From: Phycisphaerales bacterium
Lineage (GTDB): Bacteria > Planctomycetota > Phycisphaerae > Phycisphaerales > SM1A02
Reading direction: 5' to 3'
DNA: 64,000 nucleotides
Assembly (NCBI GenBank): GCA_009691725.1
Contig: SIAP01000002.1
Span: forward strand, 62,001-126,000
The notes below the pieces were generated by a model that made no database searches, was not told the origin of the DNA, and was given only the letters and a program-made list of their open reading frames with translations. Both the position numbers and the translations under genes were made by a program. Of this stretch, positions 1 through 9,048 are shown piece by piece (position 1 is the first letter of the stretch; the number at the start of each line of letters is the position of its first letter).

Positions 1-2
1 TT

Positions 3-1019
3 CACGGACTCACCACGGGTGCGCTGGCGATGAACGGGTGTGAGAGCTTTCGAGAGGGCTTCGGACCCTTCCCGACAGACTTTCGCGCGGTGCAATTCAA
101 TGACCTGGCGTCACTTGAGAAGGAACTCAGTCGGGGAGATGTTGCGGCGTTTGTTGTCGAACCAATTCAAGGCAAGGGAGTCCGCATTCACAGCGAAGGT
201 TTTCTGGCACAGGCGTCACAGCTCTGCCATCAACATGGTGCGCTCTTCGTGGTGGACGAGATTCAAACGGGTGTCGGGCGAACGGGATCCTTCCTTGCCA
301 TCGATCAGGAGGGATCTGTCGACGCTGACATGGTGGTCATGAGCAAGGCGCTCTCTGGTGGCTATGTGCCGGTGGGCGCGGTGTTGCTGCGAACCGCACT
401 CTGGGAGCGAGTGTTCTCCAGACTTGATCGCTCCATCGTCCACTCATCAACCTTTCACATGGGTGGGCTCGCGATGGTTGCAGGACTCGCAGTGCTGAGC
501 GTCTACGACGACGAGCGCCTGGGAGAAATCGCGTGCGAGCGTGGGAGTCAACTCAAGCGCGGGTTGGAGACCATGCGGAGTCGATTTGAATTCATGGGCG
601 AAATTCGACAGCGCGGATTGATGGTCGGCATCGAGTTTCGCATGCCGCAGAATCTCGCCCTTGGGTTGGCGTGGCGCGCTGTCCATGCGCTGGATGAAAA
701 CCTGTTCACGCAGGCGGTCACCATTCCTCTGATGGAGGATCACCACATTCTTTCGCAAGTCGCTGGCCATGGGCTGCCGGTCCTGAAGTTGACTCCCCCA
801 CTCAACATCAGCGCGGTTGACATCGACGGTTTCTTGAGAGCGTTCGAGACCACGATGGTTGGGCTGCACCGTTTCCCTGGTCCGACGTGGGATGTGCTTC
901 GCCGCATTGCGTCCAACGCCCTGCTGGGTGCGCAGCCAACGGAATTGTGCAGTGAAACGCGGGCGGAAGCGGATGGGGTCGCGATCCGCGGTCACTCCGT
1001 CCCTCGCGATGCGATCTGA
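3..1019 (+). CDS. Class III PLP aminotransferase, C-terminal part (HpnO-like)
   Basis: The reading frame is open from the left edge (HGLTTGALAMNG) through the ATG at 30 to TGA at 1017-1019, so the 5' end lies outside the window. Fold-type I class III aminotransferase motifs are visible: VVEPIQGKGV, then VVDEIQTGVGRTG with the PLP-contacting Asp, then SKALSGG with the Schiff-base Lys (codon 345-347), and a GIEF segment near the C-terminus. These enzymes move an amino group between an amino donor and a carbonyl compound. The C-terminal motif SQVAGHGLPVLKLTPPL and the RND transporter 5 nt downstream resemble the hopanoid aminotransferase HpnO and its HpnN neighbour, an inference from remembered family features. 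It could instead be another ornithine/acetylornithine-type transaminase. Cytoplasmic. Confidence 0.85.
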   Translation, partial: HGLTTGALAMNGCESFREGFGPFPTDFRAVQFNDLASLEKELSRGDVAAFVVEPIQGKGVRIHSEGFLAQASQLCHQHGALFVVDEIQTGVGRTGSFLAIDQEGSVDADMVVMSKALSGGYVPVGAVLLRTALWERVFSRLDRSIVHSSTFHMGGLAMVAGLAVLSVYDDERLGEIACERGSQLKRGLETMRSRFEFMGEIRQRGLMVGIEFRMPQNLALGLAWRAVHALDENLFTQAVTIPLMEDHHILSQVAGHGLPVLKLTPPLNISAVDIDGFLRAFETTMVGLHRFPGPTWDVLRRIASNALLGAQPTELCSETRAEADGVAIRGHSVPRDAI

Positions 1020-1024
1020 CTGCG

Positions 1025-3793
1025 ATGGAACAGCACCCTGATGAGGAGCAGACCGTGCGTCGCCCGTGGCGGGTGAGCATCATCTCGCATATTGCCAATC
1101 TCATCACTCGCGCCCCAAAGCGAGTCGTGTCTGTGGCAATTCTGTTTTCTGCATTGAGCGGCTGGTACGGAGCAACTCATCTCACGCTCGATGCGAACAC
1201 CGATTCGCTCATCAGTCCAGATCGAGCGTTCATGCAGACATACCGAAGTTTCATGCGCGAGTTTGGAGATCTTGAGTATCTCTATATCGCCGTCGACGCA
1301 CGAGGCAATCCATCCGCCGCACGGGATGCGGTCGATGCACTCTGCGCAGACCTGCGGGGCGTCGAGCACCTCGCGGGGGTCTATTGTCGTATCGATCACG
1401 ATGAGCAGTTGCGTCTCGCGCCGCGTGCAATGTCCACCGACGAATTGAAGACCTTCCTGCAAGCGTCCGACGGATTCGAGTCACTGCTTGTCCCCAACCC
1501 TGCTGATCTGAATTCTGTGACCCTGCTCGCCAGTGTCCATGAAAGACTTGGTCGGCTCCAAAGTGGCGGGATGCTGATGACGCCGCAGGAGCGCGAACGA
1601 ATCGGCGCGGGAAGTGCTTTTCTCTTGCGAGCAATCACAGCGCAACCTGGAGATGGGTTCGCACTCGCGCAGGAGGGATCGAGCGAATACCTCATTTCGT
1701 CCAGCGGAAAGATGTATTTCGTTGCCATCCTTCCAACGAAGGATTTCGGCTCGCTCGCCACAATCGAACCCATCCTGAAGGACATCCGCCGCGTGATCAG
1801 TGATGTTCAACGACGCTGCCCGAGCGTCGACATCGGACTGACGGGAAAGCCCGTGCTGCAAGCGGACGAACTTCGCACCACCAATGACGACATGACACGC
1901 GGCACTGTTGTCGCGGGCGTGCTCGTTGCGATCATGACGATGTGGACGATGGGAAGCATCGTGCGACCACTCTGTGCATCAATCATGCTGCTGCTGGCCT
2001 TCGCGTGCACCTATGGCGCGGCAGCGCTGTTCGTGGGGAGGCTCAATCTGCTCAGTCTGGTTTTCATGCTGGTTCTCGTCAGTGCGGGCGTCGATTACGG
2101 GATCCACATGATCGCTCGGTACACCGAGTTTCGACAGCGGCTCACCACCATTCCCGCAATGCGAGCCGCGGTGATGGTGAACACGATTCCAACATGGGTT
2201 GGCGCACTCACCAGTGCGGCGGTCTTCTTCCTCGCACTGGGCACTGAGTTCGGTGGATTGCAGGAACTTGGAATCATTGCGGGCTGTGGACTCATTGCGT
2301 GCGCGCTGATTCTGACGATCGCGCTTCCTGCGCTCATCGTTACCGTGGATCGATGGCGCGATCATCGCTCCACTCATCGCGGGGTCACTGCCTCGCACGT
2401 CGCTGGAGCCATCCACGGCGGGCGCTTTTCCCAGGCATTTCCAGGCGGAGTGCGTGCCACTCCCTTCGGCTCGACATCGCCACGCAATGACCGACGAGTC
2501 TTGCTTGGAAGCGTGTGCGTCACCTTGGGGCTTGCAGCTGCGACACCATTCTTGACAATCGAAACCAACTTACTACGACTCCAAGCGGATGGGTTGGACT
2601 CGATCGCGTGGGAGCACCGCATCCTCGAAGATTCGGTGAGTGCATCGTGGTTCGGAGCGGTGATCTGTCGAAGTGAAGCAGAGGTCATGTCCATCACCAA
2701 CCGTGCCAAGGCAGATCCACTGGTCGCTCAGGTGCAGAGTGTGCTCGACATCGTCAAGCCGGACACAGACGAACGCACATCCCTTCGCCAACTCCTTGGC
2801 GTGACCTGTGAATTGCGAGCGGAGCCCGCGGGACCGGCGGTCGGAACAACGAGTCCACGACCGATGGTGGAACATGTCGCGGAGGTTGGTGACCGACTAG
2901 GTCAACTGATTGAACTTGCCTCACTCACGGAATCCAAAGAGTCACTGCACGAATTGCGCAGCATTGCACTGGCACTCTCTGCGCTGCAGAGTCGATTGCG
3001 AGATCCGGAACAGATGAACGCTGCGCAGCTCCAGTGCGACAAGATGCTGTTGCGGACTCGAGAGTCGCTCATTCAGATGGGGCAGGGTGCACGGGCATCA
3101 CTTCGCGACAGCCTCCCTGCTGCCGTTCGAGCTCGGATGATTTCGCCCCAGGGAGGGATGCTGGTTTCGGTCTATCCACGGCACGATTTGTGGGAGTTTG
3201 AACCGCTGACTGCGTTTGTGCATGCGCTTTTGGCGATCGATCCCGATGCCACAGGCGTGCCAATCACTGTCTACGAATCTGTGGTCGACATGCGACGCGC
3301 ATTTGTCACGATGTCACTTTGGTCACTGGTCGTGATCGCGCTCCTTGTCCTTCTGGATCTTCGATCAGTGGTCGCCACAGGCGCATGTCTCCTCTGCCTT
3401 GTGATTGGACTCGGTTGGACATTCGGGCTGCTCGCACTCCTTGGAGTGTCATTGAATCTCGCCAACTTCTTCAGCGTCCCCATGTTGATTGGATTTGGAA
3501 TGGATAGTTCAGTGCATGTCATGCACCGCGCACGAGAGGGTTCTGGCGCGCGATACTTCGGATGGACAACACGAGCCGTGGTGCTGAGCGCGGGGACGAC
3601 TGGCGTCGGATTTGGAACGCTGCTCTTCGCATCACATCGAGGGCTGCAGAGTTTGGGATGGGTGATGCTGGTGGGAAGCATGGCCTCCCTCGTGACTTCG
3701 GTTGTGCTCTTGCCGGCAATGCTGCGGCACTTCCCACGGTTGCTCGGACTGACCGCGGAACGCGCTGCTTCTACCTCGGCGCAATCGGCGTGA
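1025..3793 (+). CDS. RND/MMPL-family exporter (HpnN-like), 922 aa
   Basis: Inner-membrane transporter of the RND superfamily, MMPL branch, probably moving a lipid-like substrate. It has an N-terminal membrane helix (about residues 25-47) and a periplasmic loop with the HpnN-like phrase DANTDSLISPD. A membrane cluster follows at about 287-438 with GVDYGIHMIARY, then a second periplasmic loop and a second cluster at about 759-912 with GFGMDSSVHVMHRA. This is the duplicated five-plus-one helix layout of the family, and the length fits HpnN proteins (roughly 850-900 aa). It starts 5 nt after the aminotransferase stop, so the two are likely co-transcribed. No squalene-hopene cyclase is visible, so the hopanoid role is inferred. 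Its 3' end overlaps the convergent HMA gene by 23 bp. Confidence 0.85.
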   Translation: MEQHPDEEQTVRRPWRVSIISHIANLITRAPKRVVSVAILFSALSGWYGATHLTLDANTDSLISPDRAFMQTYRSFMREFGDLEYLYIAVDARGNPSAARDAVDALCADLRGVEHLAGVYCRIDHDEQLRLAPRAMSTDELKTFLQASDGFESLLVPNPADLNSVTLLASVHERLGRLQSGGMLMTPQERERIGAGSAFLLRAITAQPGDGFALAQEGSSEYLISSSGKMYFVAILPTKDFGSLATIEPILKDIRRVISDVQRRCPSVDIGLTGKPVLQADELRTTNDDMTRGTVVAGVLVAIMTMWTMGSIVRPLCASIMLLLAFACTYGAAALFVGRLNLLSLVFMLVLVSAGVDYGIHMIARYTEFRQRLTTIPAMRAAVMVNTIPTWVGALTSAAVFFLALGTEFGGLQELGIIAGCGLIACALILTIALPALIVTVDRWRDHRSTHRGVTASHVAGAIHGGRFSQAFPGGVRATPFGSTSPRNDRRVLLGSVCVTLGLAAATPFLTIETNLLRLQADGLDSIAWEHRILEDSVSASWFGAVICRSEAEVMSITNRAKADPLVAQVQSVLDIVKPDTDERTSLRQLLGVTCELRAEPAGPAVGTTSPRPMVEHVAEVGDRLGQLIELASLTESKESLHELRSIALALSALQSRLRDPEQMNAAQLQCDKMLLRTRESLIQMGQGARASLRDSLPAAVRARMISPQGGMLVSVYPRHDLWEFEPLTAFVHALLAIDPDATGVPITVYESVVDMRRAFVTMSLWSLVVIALLVLLDLRSVVATGACLLCLVIGLGWTFGLLALLGVSLNLANFFSVPMLIGFGMDSSVHVMHRAREGSGARYFGWTTRAVVLSAGTTGVGFGTLLFASHRGLQSLGWVMLVGSMASLVTSVVLLPAMLRHFPRLLGLTAERAASTSAQSA

Positions 3794-4139
3794 CTGTATA
3801 GCCGAGCGCTCGAATGGCAGCTTCTGCCTTCGCGGTGGCATCGCTGTTGGCGACCGTGATGACTGCGGTGTGATCTTCGAGCGACACTGTCACAGCGGTG
3901 ACTCCGTCAATCGCCAACACATCTGCCTTGATCGCTTCGACGCACCCGTTGCAGTGCATTCCTTGAACCTCGAATGATGCGATCACCTTGGGTGGACTGG
4001 ATGCAACCCCTCCATCGTTGCCTGCGTCGCAGCCTGCGATGCAGCCCGCGAAGAACAGGGATTGCAAGGACACCATCACGGACGCAGTGATACTGAGCGC
4101 CGTGCGACCTCCAACGGTGGCGTGCGCTCCATGATTCAC
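3771..4139 (-). CDS. Lipoprotein with heavy-metal-associated (HMA) domain
   Basis: 122 residues: a hydrophobic leader, a lipobox IAGC with lipidation predicted at Cys37, and a single ferredoxin-like HMA domain. The metal-binding CxxC is at residues 63-66 (GMHCNGC), and the C-terminal IRALGYTV strand is typical of MerP/CopZ-like domains. It probably binds Cu(I), Hg(II) or a similar soft metal on the periplasmic face while anchored to a membrane. Lipid-anchored single HMA domains are less common than soluble chaperones. The start ATG shares a 4-nt ATGA overlap with the nrnA stop, so it is translationally coupled as the last gene of ribF-nrnA-HMA. There is no functional link to the other two genes that I can see. 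Confidence 0.8.
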   Translation of the reverse strand: MNHGAHATVGGRTALSITASVMVSLQSLFFAGCIAGCDAGNDGGVASSPPKVIASFEVQGMHCNGCVEAIKADVLAIDGVTAVTVSLEDHTAVITVANSDATAKAEAAIRALGYTVTPIAPR

Positions 4140-5188
4140 TCTCCGTTCCCCTGGAGCGTTGCGATCTCGCTCTCGACCAGCACTCGCGCGACCTGGAGTG
4201 GCATCTTCAGTTTGGCGCCAGCCGCAAGGACATGTCCACCGCCACCGAAGCGCGCTGCAAACGAGTTGACATCAACCTCCGCGACGCCGTTGGTGTTCTT
4301 GCTTCGAAAACTCGCCTTCGTGACACCGGGCTCTGATTCGGTGAGCACCACCGACAGCTTGATGTCGCCAATGGTGAGTGGAACATTCACAAGTCCCCCG
4401 ACATCGTCTGACTTCGCGCCTGTCGCGGTGAAGTCTGCACAGCTCACTGACATCATCGCCACCCGTCCACCCTTGTAGTACGAGAGCGAATTCAACGCTC
4501 TCGCCAGAACGGCGAGCCGAGAGGGGCGCCCGTTCTCCTCAAGCGATTGAAAGAGTGCGATCTTGTCGACGCCACAGTCCAGGAGTCGAGATGCGAGTGC
4601 GAAGACTCTGCTATCGGCGTTGGCATGGCGAAACCAACCCGTATCAGTTGCCACGCCGACGAAGATGGCTTCTGCAATTGAGAACTTCGCATCTGCTCCG
4701 GGTGCAACGAGCGGCACACCCATCACATCGATCAGTTGCACGATCAATTGCGTTGCCGATGCCATCGAAACATCAACCACTCGCTGATCTGCGATGTCAT
4801 CTCCACGAGCGTGATGATCCACACCAACCACGCGTCCCTTCATCGTCCGAAGAAATCCCTCGAGCGGCTCCACTTGACTCCACGCTCCAGTGTCAACCAC
4901 CACCACGAGGTCGCAACCCTCATTGGGCAAGGTTGTGGGAGCGTGTTGAATCTCTCCAACATTGGCGAGCCCTTGAATGTTGGGGTCGACCGTCCCAGAA
5001 AAGAACCCGTCGACGCGCTTTCCACACGCTCGCAGAGCGCGCGTGATCGCCAAGACGGATCCAGCCGCGTCGCCATCGGGTTTCGAGTGGCTCATCACCG
5101 TGATGTGCGATGCAGCGCGCAATCGCGCGGCGATTCCAACAAGGTCAGTATTCGATTCGTAGGGAGTCACGCCATCACCCGAGCACAA
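4136..5188 (-). CDS. nrnA: DHH/DHHA1 phosphoesterase, NrnA-like nanoRNase / pAp phosphatase
   Basis: 350 residues with the DHH-family metal motifs in order: SHSKPDGDAAGS (His34, Asp38, Asp40), VVDTG (Asp99) and DHH at 124-126. The C-terminal DHHA1 substrate-binding motif GGGGH is at about 315-319. Family members degrade 2-5 nt RNA fragments and dephosphorylate pAp, acting in the cytoplasm with Mn2+. The length is typical (310-350 aa). It overlaps the end of ribF by 22 bp and is followed by an ATGA overlap with the HMA lipoprotein gene. In many bacteria nrnA lies between rbfA and truB/ribF; here the ribF-nrnA pair has separated from rbfA, which is at 57713-58114. Confidence 0.9.
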   Translation of the reverse strand: MCSGDGVTPYESNTDLVGIAARLRAASHITVMSHSKPDGDAAGSVLAITRALRACGKRVDGFFSGTVDPNIQGLANVGEIQHAPTTLPNEGCDLVVVVDTGAWSQVEPLEGFLRTMKGRVVGVDHHARGDDIADQRVVDVSMASATQLIVQLIDVMGVPLVAPGADAKFSIAEAIFVGVATDTGWFRHANADSRVFALASRLLDCGVDKIALFQSLEENGRPSRLAVLARALNSLSYYKGGRVAMMSVSCADFTATGAKSDDVGGLVNVPLTIGDIKLSVVLTESEPGVTKASFRSKNTNGVAEVDVNSFAARFGGGGHVLAAGAKLKMPLQVARVLVESEIATLQGNGE

Positions 5189-6045
5189 TCGCGCCCGATC
5201 TGTTGGACCAGAACATCAATCGACTCAAATCGGATCATGTCGCGCAGCCATCCGTCGAATGCAACCGTGAGTGATTGTCCATAGAGGTCGGTCTGTGGGT
5301 CCATGTGCAGCATGTGGACTTCAAGCCTACGCGTATCACTGCCAAATGTTGGATTCGTCCCAAGGCTCGCCGCCCCCCGCCAACGCCGACTCTGTGCATC
5401 TTCAACATCGACTGCGTAGATGCCGTCCATCGGGAGCGCGACATCGACCGATCCAAGATTCGCTGTTGGAAAGCCAAGCTCCCGACCGCGACGCGCGCCA
5501 TGCGTCACGACACCAACCACTGCATGCGCCCTGCCCAAGATTCGCTTCGCATCCGCGACGCGACCATGCAGGAGGAGCCAGCGAACCATGGAACTCCGCG
5601 CCGAGACCAATTGTCCGTCATGCAGTGCAACATCAATGTCTGGTGCGACGATCGTCTGGAAGGACGCTCGCTCGCCGATGCGCCGCAGTGATTGCACATC
5701 TCCCATTCGATCACGCCCAAACCGAAAATCTGCACCCTCGACAACAGTTGAAAATGGAAGTTGCTCGCGCAGGAACTCGATGAATGCCTCGGGTTCGAGG
5801 TTGAGCAATGCAGCGGTGATTGGCAGGGACAGCACACGAGATACCCCATACGTCAGAAGCAATCGTGCCCGTTCGCTGTTCGTCGTCAGTCGGGCGGGCG
5901 CTTGAGAGCGCGTCAGAGTCGCGGGATGCGCATCGAATGTCACCGCCACCAGCTCGTCGGATGGCTCATTTTCGCGTGCCACACGAATGAGTGCCTGATG
6001 ACCGAGATGAACTCCGTCGAAGTTTCCGATAATGATCGTGGTCAT
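5167..6045 (-). CDS. ribF: Bifunctional riboflavin kinase / FAD synthetase
   Basis: 292 residues. The N-terminal FAD synthetase (nucleotidyltransferase) domain opens with GNFDGVHLGH at residues 7-16, the HxGH-type ATP-binding motif. An arginine-rich SxxSxxR-like segment lies near 148. The C-terminal riboflavin kinase domain contains GFPTANL (about 191-197) and the MDGIYAV strand. It phosphorylates riboflavin to FMN and adenylylates FMN to FAD in the cytoplasm. It is the first gene of a minus-strand operon with nrnA and the HMA gene; the 48-bp gap to the divergent glutamate dehydrogenase gene must hold both promoters. It works downstream of RibD (37849-39063), which makes a riboflavin precursor. 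Confidence 0.95.
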   Translation of the reverse strand: MTTIIIGNFDGVHLGHQALIRVARENEPSDELVAVTFDAHPATLTRSQAPARLTTNSERARLLLTYGVSRVLSLPITAALLNLEPEAFIEFLREQLPFSTVVEGADFRFGRDRMGDVQSLRRIGERASFQTIVAPDIDVALHDGQLVSARSSMVRWLLLHGRVADAKRILGRAHAVVGVVTHGARRGRELGFPTANLGSVDVALPMDGIYAVDVEDAQSRRWRGAASLGTNPTFGSDTRRLEVHMLHMDPQTDLYGQSLTVAFDGWLRDMIRFESIDVLVQQIGRDCARVMA

Positions 6046-6093
6046 GTTGGGATTGGCGCTCCTTGAAAGTAGGCGAACGGGTAGTTTTATGGG

Positions 6094-9048
6094 ATGACCA
6101 CACTGCGATCAACTGATCTTCGCGAGCCCACCCAATTGTCGGAGGGCCTCCTCGCGCAACTCACTGCCGAATTCCACGCAACGGCGTCCGAGGTCGTCCC
6201 ATGGTTCATCGAGAACATGCCAACGATGTACTTCCAAGACACCCCCGCCGAGGCGCAGCGGGTGCATCTGCGGTCAATTCTTGCTGCAAAGACTTCGGGG
6301 CGCCCACTCGATGTGATGTTGAAAGGTGCAGATGGTCACTCGATCACTGCGATTCGATCCGGCAATCGTGCGGGAGTCCTCGCGGACATCGTGCGCGACC
6401 TTCCGATGGATAGTTCATTGCGAGCGGCGAAGATCCACTCGTCCAAGGATGGCACGCTGGTGATCGACACCTTTGAGTTTGGGGATCAGGAGCCCTTCGA
6501 TCCAGCGAATGCACTTCAAGCGAAGGCCGCCCAAGCAACCATCGAGTACGCCAAGCGCGAGCATCCATCGATTCCAATTGATGGACTCCACAGATTCCTC
6601 CGCGGGGCGTCTGCGAGATATCTCTTGACGCTGACACCGCTGCGCATGTGCCGACACTTCGAACTCTTTCAGACGATTTCATCAACAGACAAACCCATCA
6701 TCTCACTCGAAGCAGAGTCCGATCCAACGACGAGCCGCATCACCATCGCTATCTCGAATGCCCGCACGCGCACCACGCTCGAACGTGCTGCGCGCATGCT
6801 GACCCGTCACGGAATCAATATCACGCGAGCGCACCTTGACATTGTCCAAGACGCGCCGCACGGATCTGTGACCATTGTGGGATTCATCGCGCAGTGGGCG
6901 AACCAGACGCGCATCGAGGCAACAGATCCCAGGTGGGCACCGGTCGAACTGGAGTTGCTGCGGATCAAATGGCTGGACTTTCGCGCGGTCGAGTTGCTCG
7001 GCCGTCGACCAGAATTCACACTCGTTGAGGCGGAACTCATCGGGTCGTTCGCCGACCTCATCCGGCACATGTTGGTTCCACAAGACCCCCTTGCATTCAC
7101 CCGCGATCGTGTGACGGCGAATCTGGAAGGGCGCGTCGCGATCACTCGCCCGATCCTCCAACTCTTCACCGCTCGTTTCAATCCCGTCCAACCACTGAGC
7201 GACTCTGAGTTCGATTTGCGCAGCGCACAACTCGAAAGTCAGATTGCAGCGATCACCGATTCCGATGATGCGACGGCGATCTTTGTGGCGTTCTTGCGGG
7301 CGGTGCGTGCCGTGCGCCGAACGAATTTCTATGTCCCTGGTCGGTTTTCCTTCGCAGTGCGTCTGGATCCGTCGTTGTTGGTGGGACCGACCCGTCCCGA
7401 AACCCCCTTTGGCGTTTTCTTTGTGAACGGTCGTGGATTTCACGGATTCCATGTGCGCTTCAAGGAGATCGCCCGCGGCGGGTTGCGTGTCGTCAAGCCT
7501 GCAAGCGCAGTCCTCTTCGAGCGCGAATCTGAACGACTCTTCGATGAGGTCTACGCGCTCGCCTTCGCGCAACAGTTGAAGAACAAGGATATTCCCGAAG
7601 GTGGTGCGAAGGCTGCGATTGTGCTCGAACCACCGGCGGAAACGAATCGCTGCGTGAAGGCTTTCGTCGATGGCATTCTCGATCTCATCACACCCGATGC
7701 TGCGACGCGTGCGTGCATCGTCGATCGACTCGGGCGCGACGAATTCATTTTCCTGGGACCCGACGAAAACATCACGCCGATGCATATCGAATGGATCGTC
7801 GCTCACGCGGCCGCACGCCACTATCCATTGGCGAATGCGTTCATGAGTTCAAAGCCCAACGGCGGCATCAATCACAAGGAGTATGGCGTCACCAGCGAAG
7901 GAGTCAATGTGTTCCTCCGCATCGCGCTCTTGTCGCAGGGGATCGACCCAACGAAGCAGAAGTTCACGGTCAAGATCACCGGTGGACCAGATGGCGATGT
8001 TGCTGGAAACATGATGCGCATCCTGCACCGCGACTATGGCTCAAACGCCTGCATCGTCGGTGTCGCAGATGGAAGCGGCGTCGGAGAGGATCCCAACGGG
8101 CTCAATCACGCAGAGTTGGAGCGCCTCTTTCTGGCTGGTCAGGCCATCTGTCATTTCAATCCGCTCTGTCTTTCAGCGCAAGGACGAGTGGTTGGGGCGG
8201 ACACCGCAGAGGGGATGCAACTTCGAAACACATTGCACAACAGACTCGCCGCCGACGCATTCATTCCCGGCGGAGGACGACCGGCCACCATCAATGATCG
8301 CAATTGGCGTGACTATCTGCTGCCCAACGGAAAGCCATCGAGTCCGCTCATCGTGGAAGGAGCGAATCTCTTTCTCACGCCAGATGCACGGGTGCAACTC
8401 GCCAAGGCAGGCACGCTCATCATCAAGGATTCCAGTGCCAACAAGTGCGGAGTGATGTGCTCCAGCTTTGAAATCGCCGAGAGCATGCTCTTGAACGAAG
8501 AACAGTTCCTGAAGATCAAACCGAAGTTTGTCGAACAAGTGTTGGAGAAACTGCGCGAAGCTGCCCGCAACGAAGCGGTCATCTTGCTTGGTGAGGGACG
8601 GCGTCATCCCACAATCCCACTTCCAGAACTCTCCACCCGACTCTCCCGCGCCATCAACGGCGCTGCGGATGCGATCAATCCTGCTGTCGCTGGTTGGGCA
8701 TCCGCGGATCGCGATCTCTTCAGAGAGGTGATCTTGAGTCACATGCCCCGCGAACTCACTGCGACGGTCGGTGAACGCATCTTTCGTGAGTTACCCGCGC
8801 CATATCTGGAGTGGGTCGTCGCAAAGGGGGTGGCGAGCAGGATCGTGTACCGCGAAGGAATCGATTTCTTTGCATCGATGGAATCGACCGCCGTGGCGGA
8901 GATTGCCTTAAGATACCTGCAGAAAGAGCGCGAAATGCGCGGGCTGATTCGTGAAGTCCACGATGGAAACCTGGCGCATGGTGCGCGAATCGCTTCGCTC
9001 TTGGAACGCGCTGGCACTCGAGCCGCGCTCTTGGAGATTGACCCATGA
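6094..9048 (+). CDS. NAD-specific glutamate dehydrogenase, large short-form type (984 aa)
   Basis: Catalyses reversible oxidative deamination of glutamate to 2-oxoglutarate and ammonium with NAD. An ACT-like regulatory region lies at about residues 205-265. The dehydrogenase core follows, with HVRFKEIARGGLRVV and KNKDIPEGGAKAAI (about 494-508), which holds the substrate and catalytic lysines. Next come FLGPDENITPMHIEWI and NGGINHKEYGVTSEG, then a Rossmann NAD domain. At about 110 kDa it resembles the 115-kDa class of large GDHs rather than the 180-kDa enzymes better known in bacteria. No Shine-Dalgarno precedes the ATG; a TAGTTT hexamer at 6082-6087 could be a weak leaderless -10. The stop overlaps the next gene by ATGA at 9045-9048. 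Confidence 0.9.
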   Translation: MTTLRSTDLREPTQLSEGLLAQLTAEFHATASEVVPWFIENMPTMYFQDTPAEAQRVHLRSILAAKTSGRPLDVMLKGADGHSITAIRSGNRAGVLADIVRDLPMDSSLRAAKIHSSKDGTLVIDTFEFGDQEPFDPANALQAKAAQATIEYAKREHPSIPIDGLHRFLRGASARYLLTLTPLRMCRHFELFQTISSTDKPIISLEAESDPTTSRITIAISNARTRTTLERAARMLTRHGINITRAHLDIVQDAPHGSVTIVGFIAQWANQTRIEATDPRWAPVELELLRIKWLDFRAVELLGRRPEFTLVEAELIGSFADLIRHMLVPQDPLAFTRDRVTANLEGRVAITRPILQLFTARFNPVQPLSDSEFDLRSAQLESQIAAITDSDDATAIFVAFLRAVRAVRRTNFYVPGRFSFAVRLDPSLLVGPTRPETPFGVFFVNGRGFHGFHVRFKEIARGGLRVVKPASAVLFERESERLFDEVYALAFAQQLKNKDIPEGGAKAAIVLEPPAETNRCVKAFVDGILDLITPDAATRACIVDRLGRDEFIFLGPDENITPMHIEWIVAHAAARHYPLANAFMSSKPNGGINHKEYGVTSEGVNVFLRIALLSQGIDPTKQKFTVKITGGPDGDVAGNMMRILHRDYGSNACIVGVADGSGVGEDPNGLNHAELERLFLAGQAICHFNPLCLSAQGRVVGADTAEGMQLRNTLHNRLAADAFIPGGGRPATINDRNWRDYLLPNGKPSSPLIVEGANLFLTPDARVQLAKAGTLIIKDSSANKCGVMCSSFEIAESMLLNEEQFLKIKPKFVEQVLEKLREAARNEAVILLGEGRRHPTIPLPELSTRLSRAINGAADAINPAVAGWASADRDLFREVILSHMPRELTATVGERIFRELPAPYLEWVVAKGVASRIVYREGIDFFASMESTAVAEIALRYLQKEREMRGLIREVHDGNLAHGARIASLLERAGTRAALLEIDP

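Noticed and set aside
6703-7821. 372-codon minus-strand frame under the GDH gene
   Set aside because: A mirror of high-GC codon usage in a strongly conserved gene; no recognisable domain.
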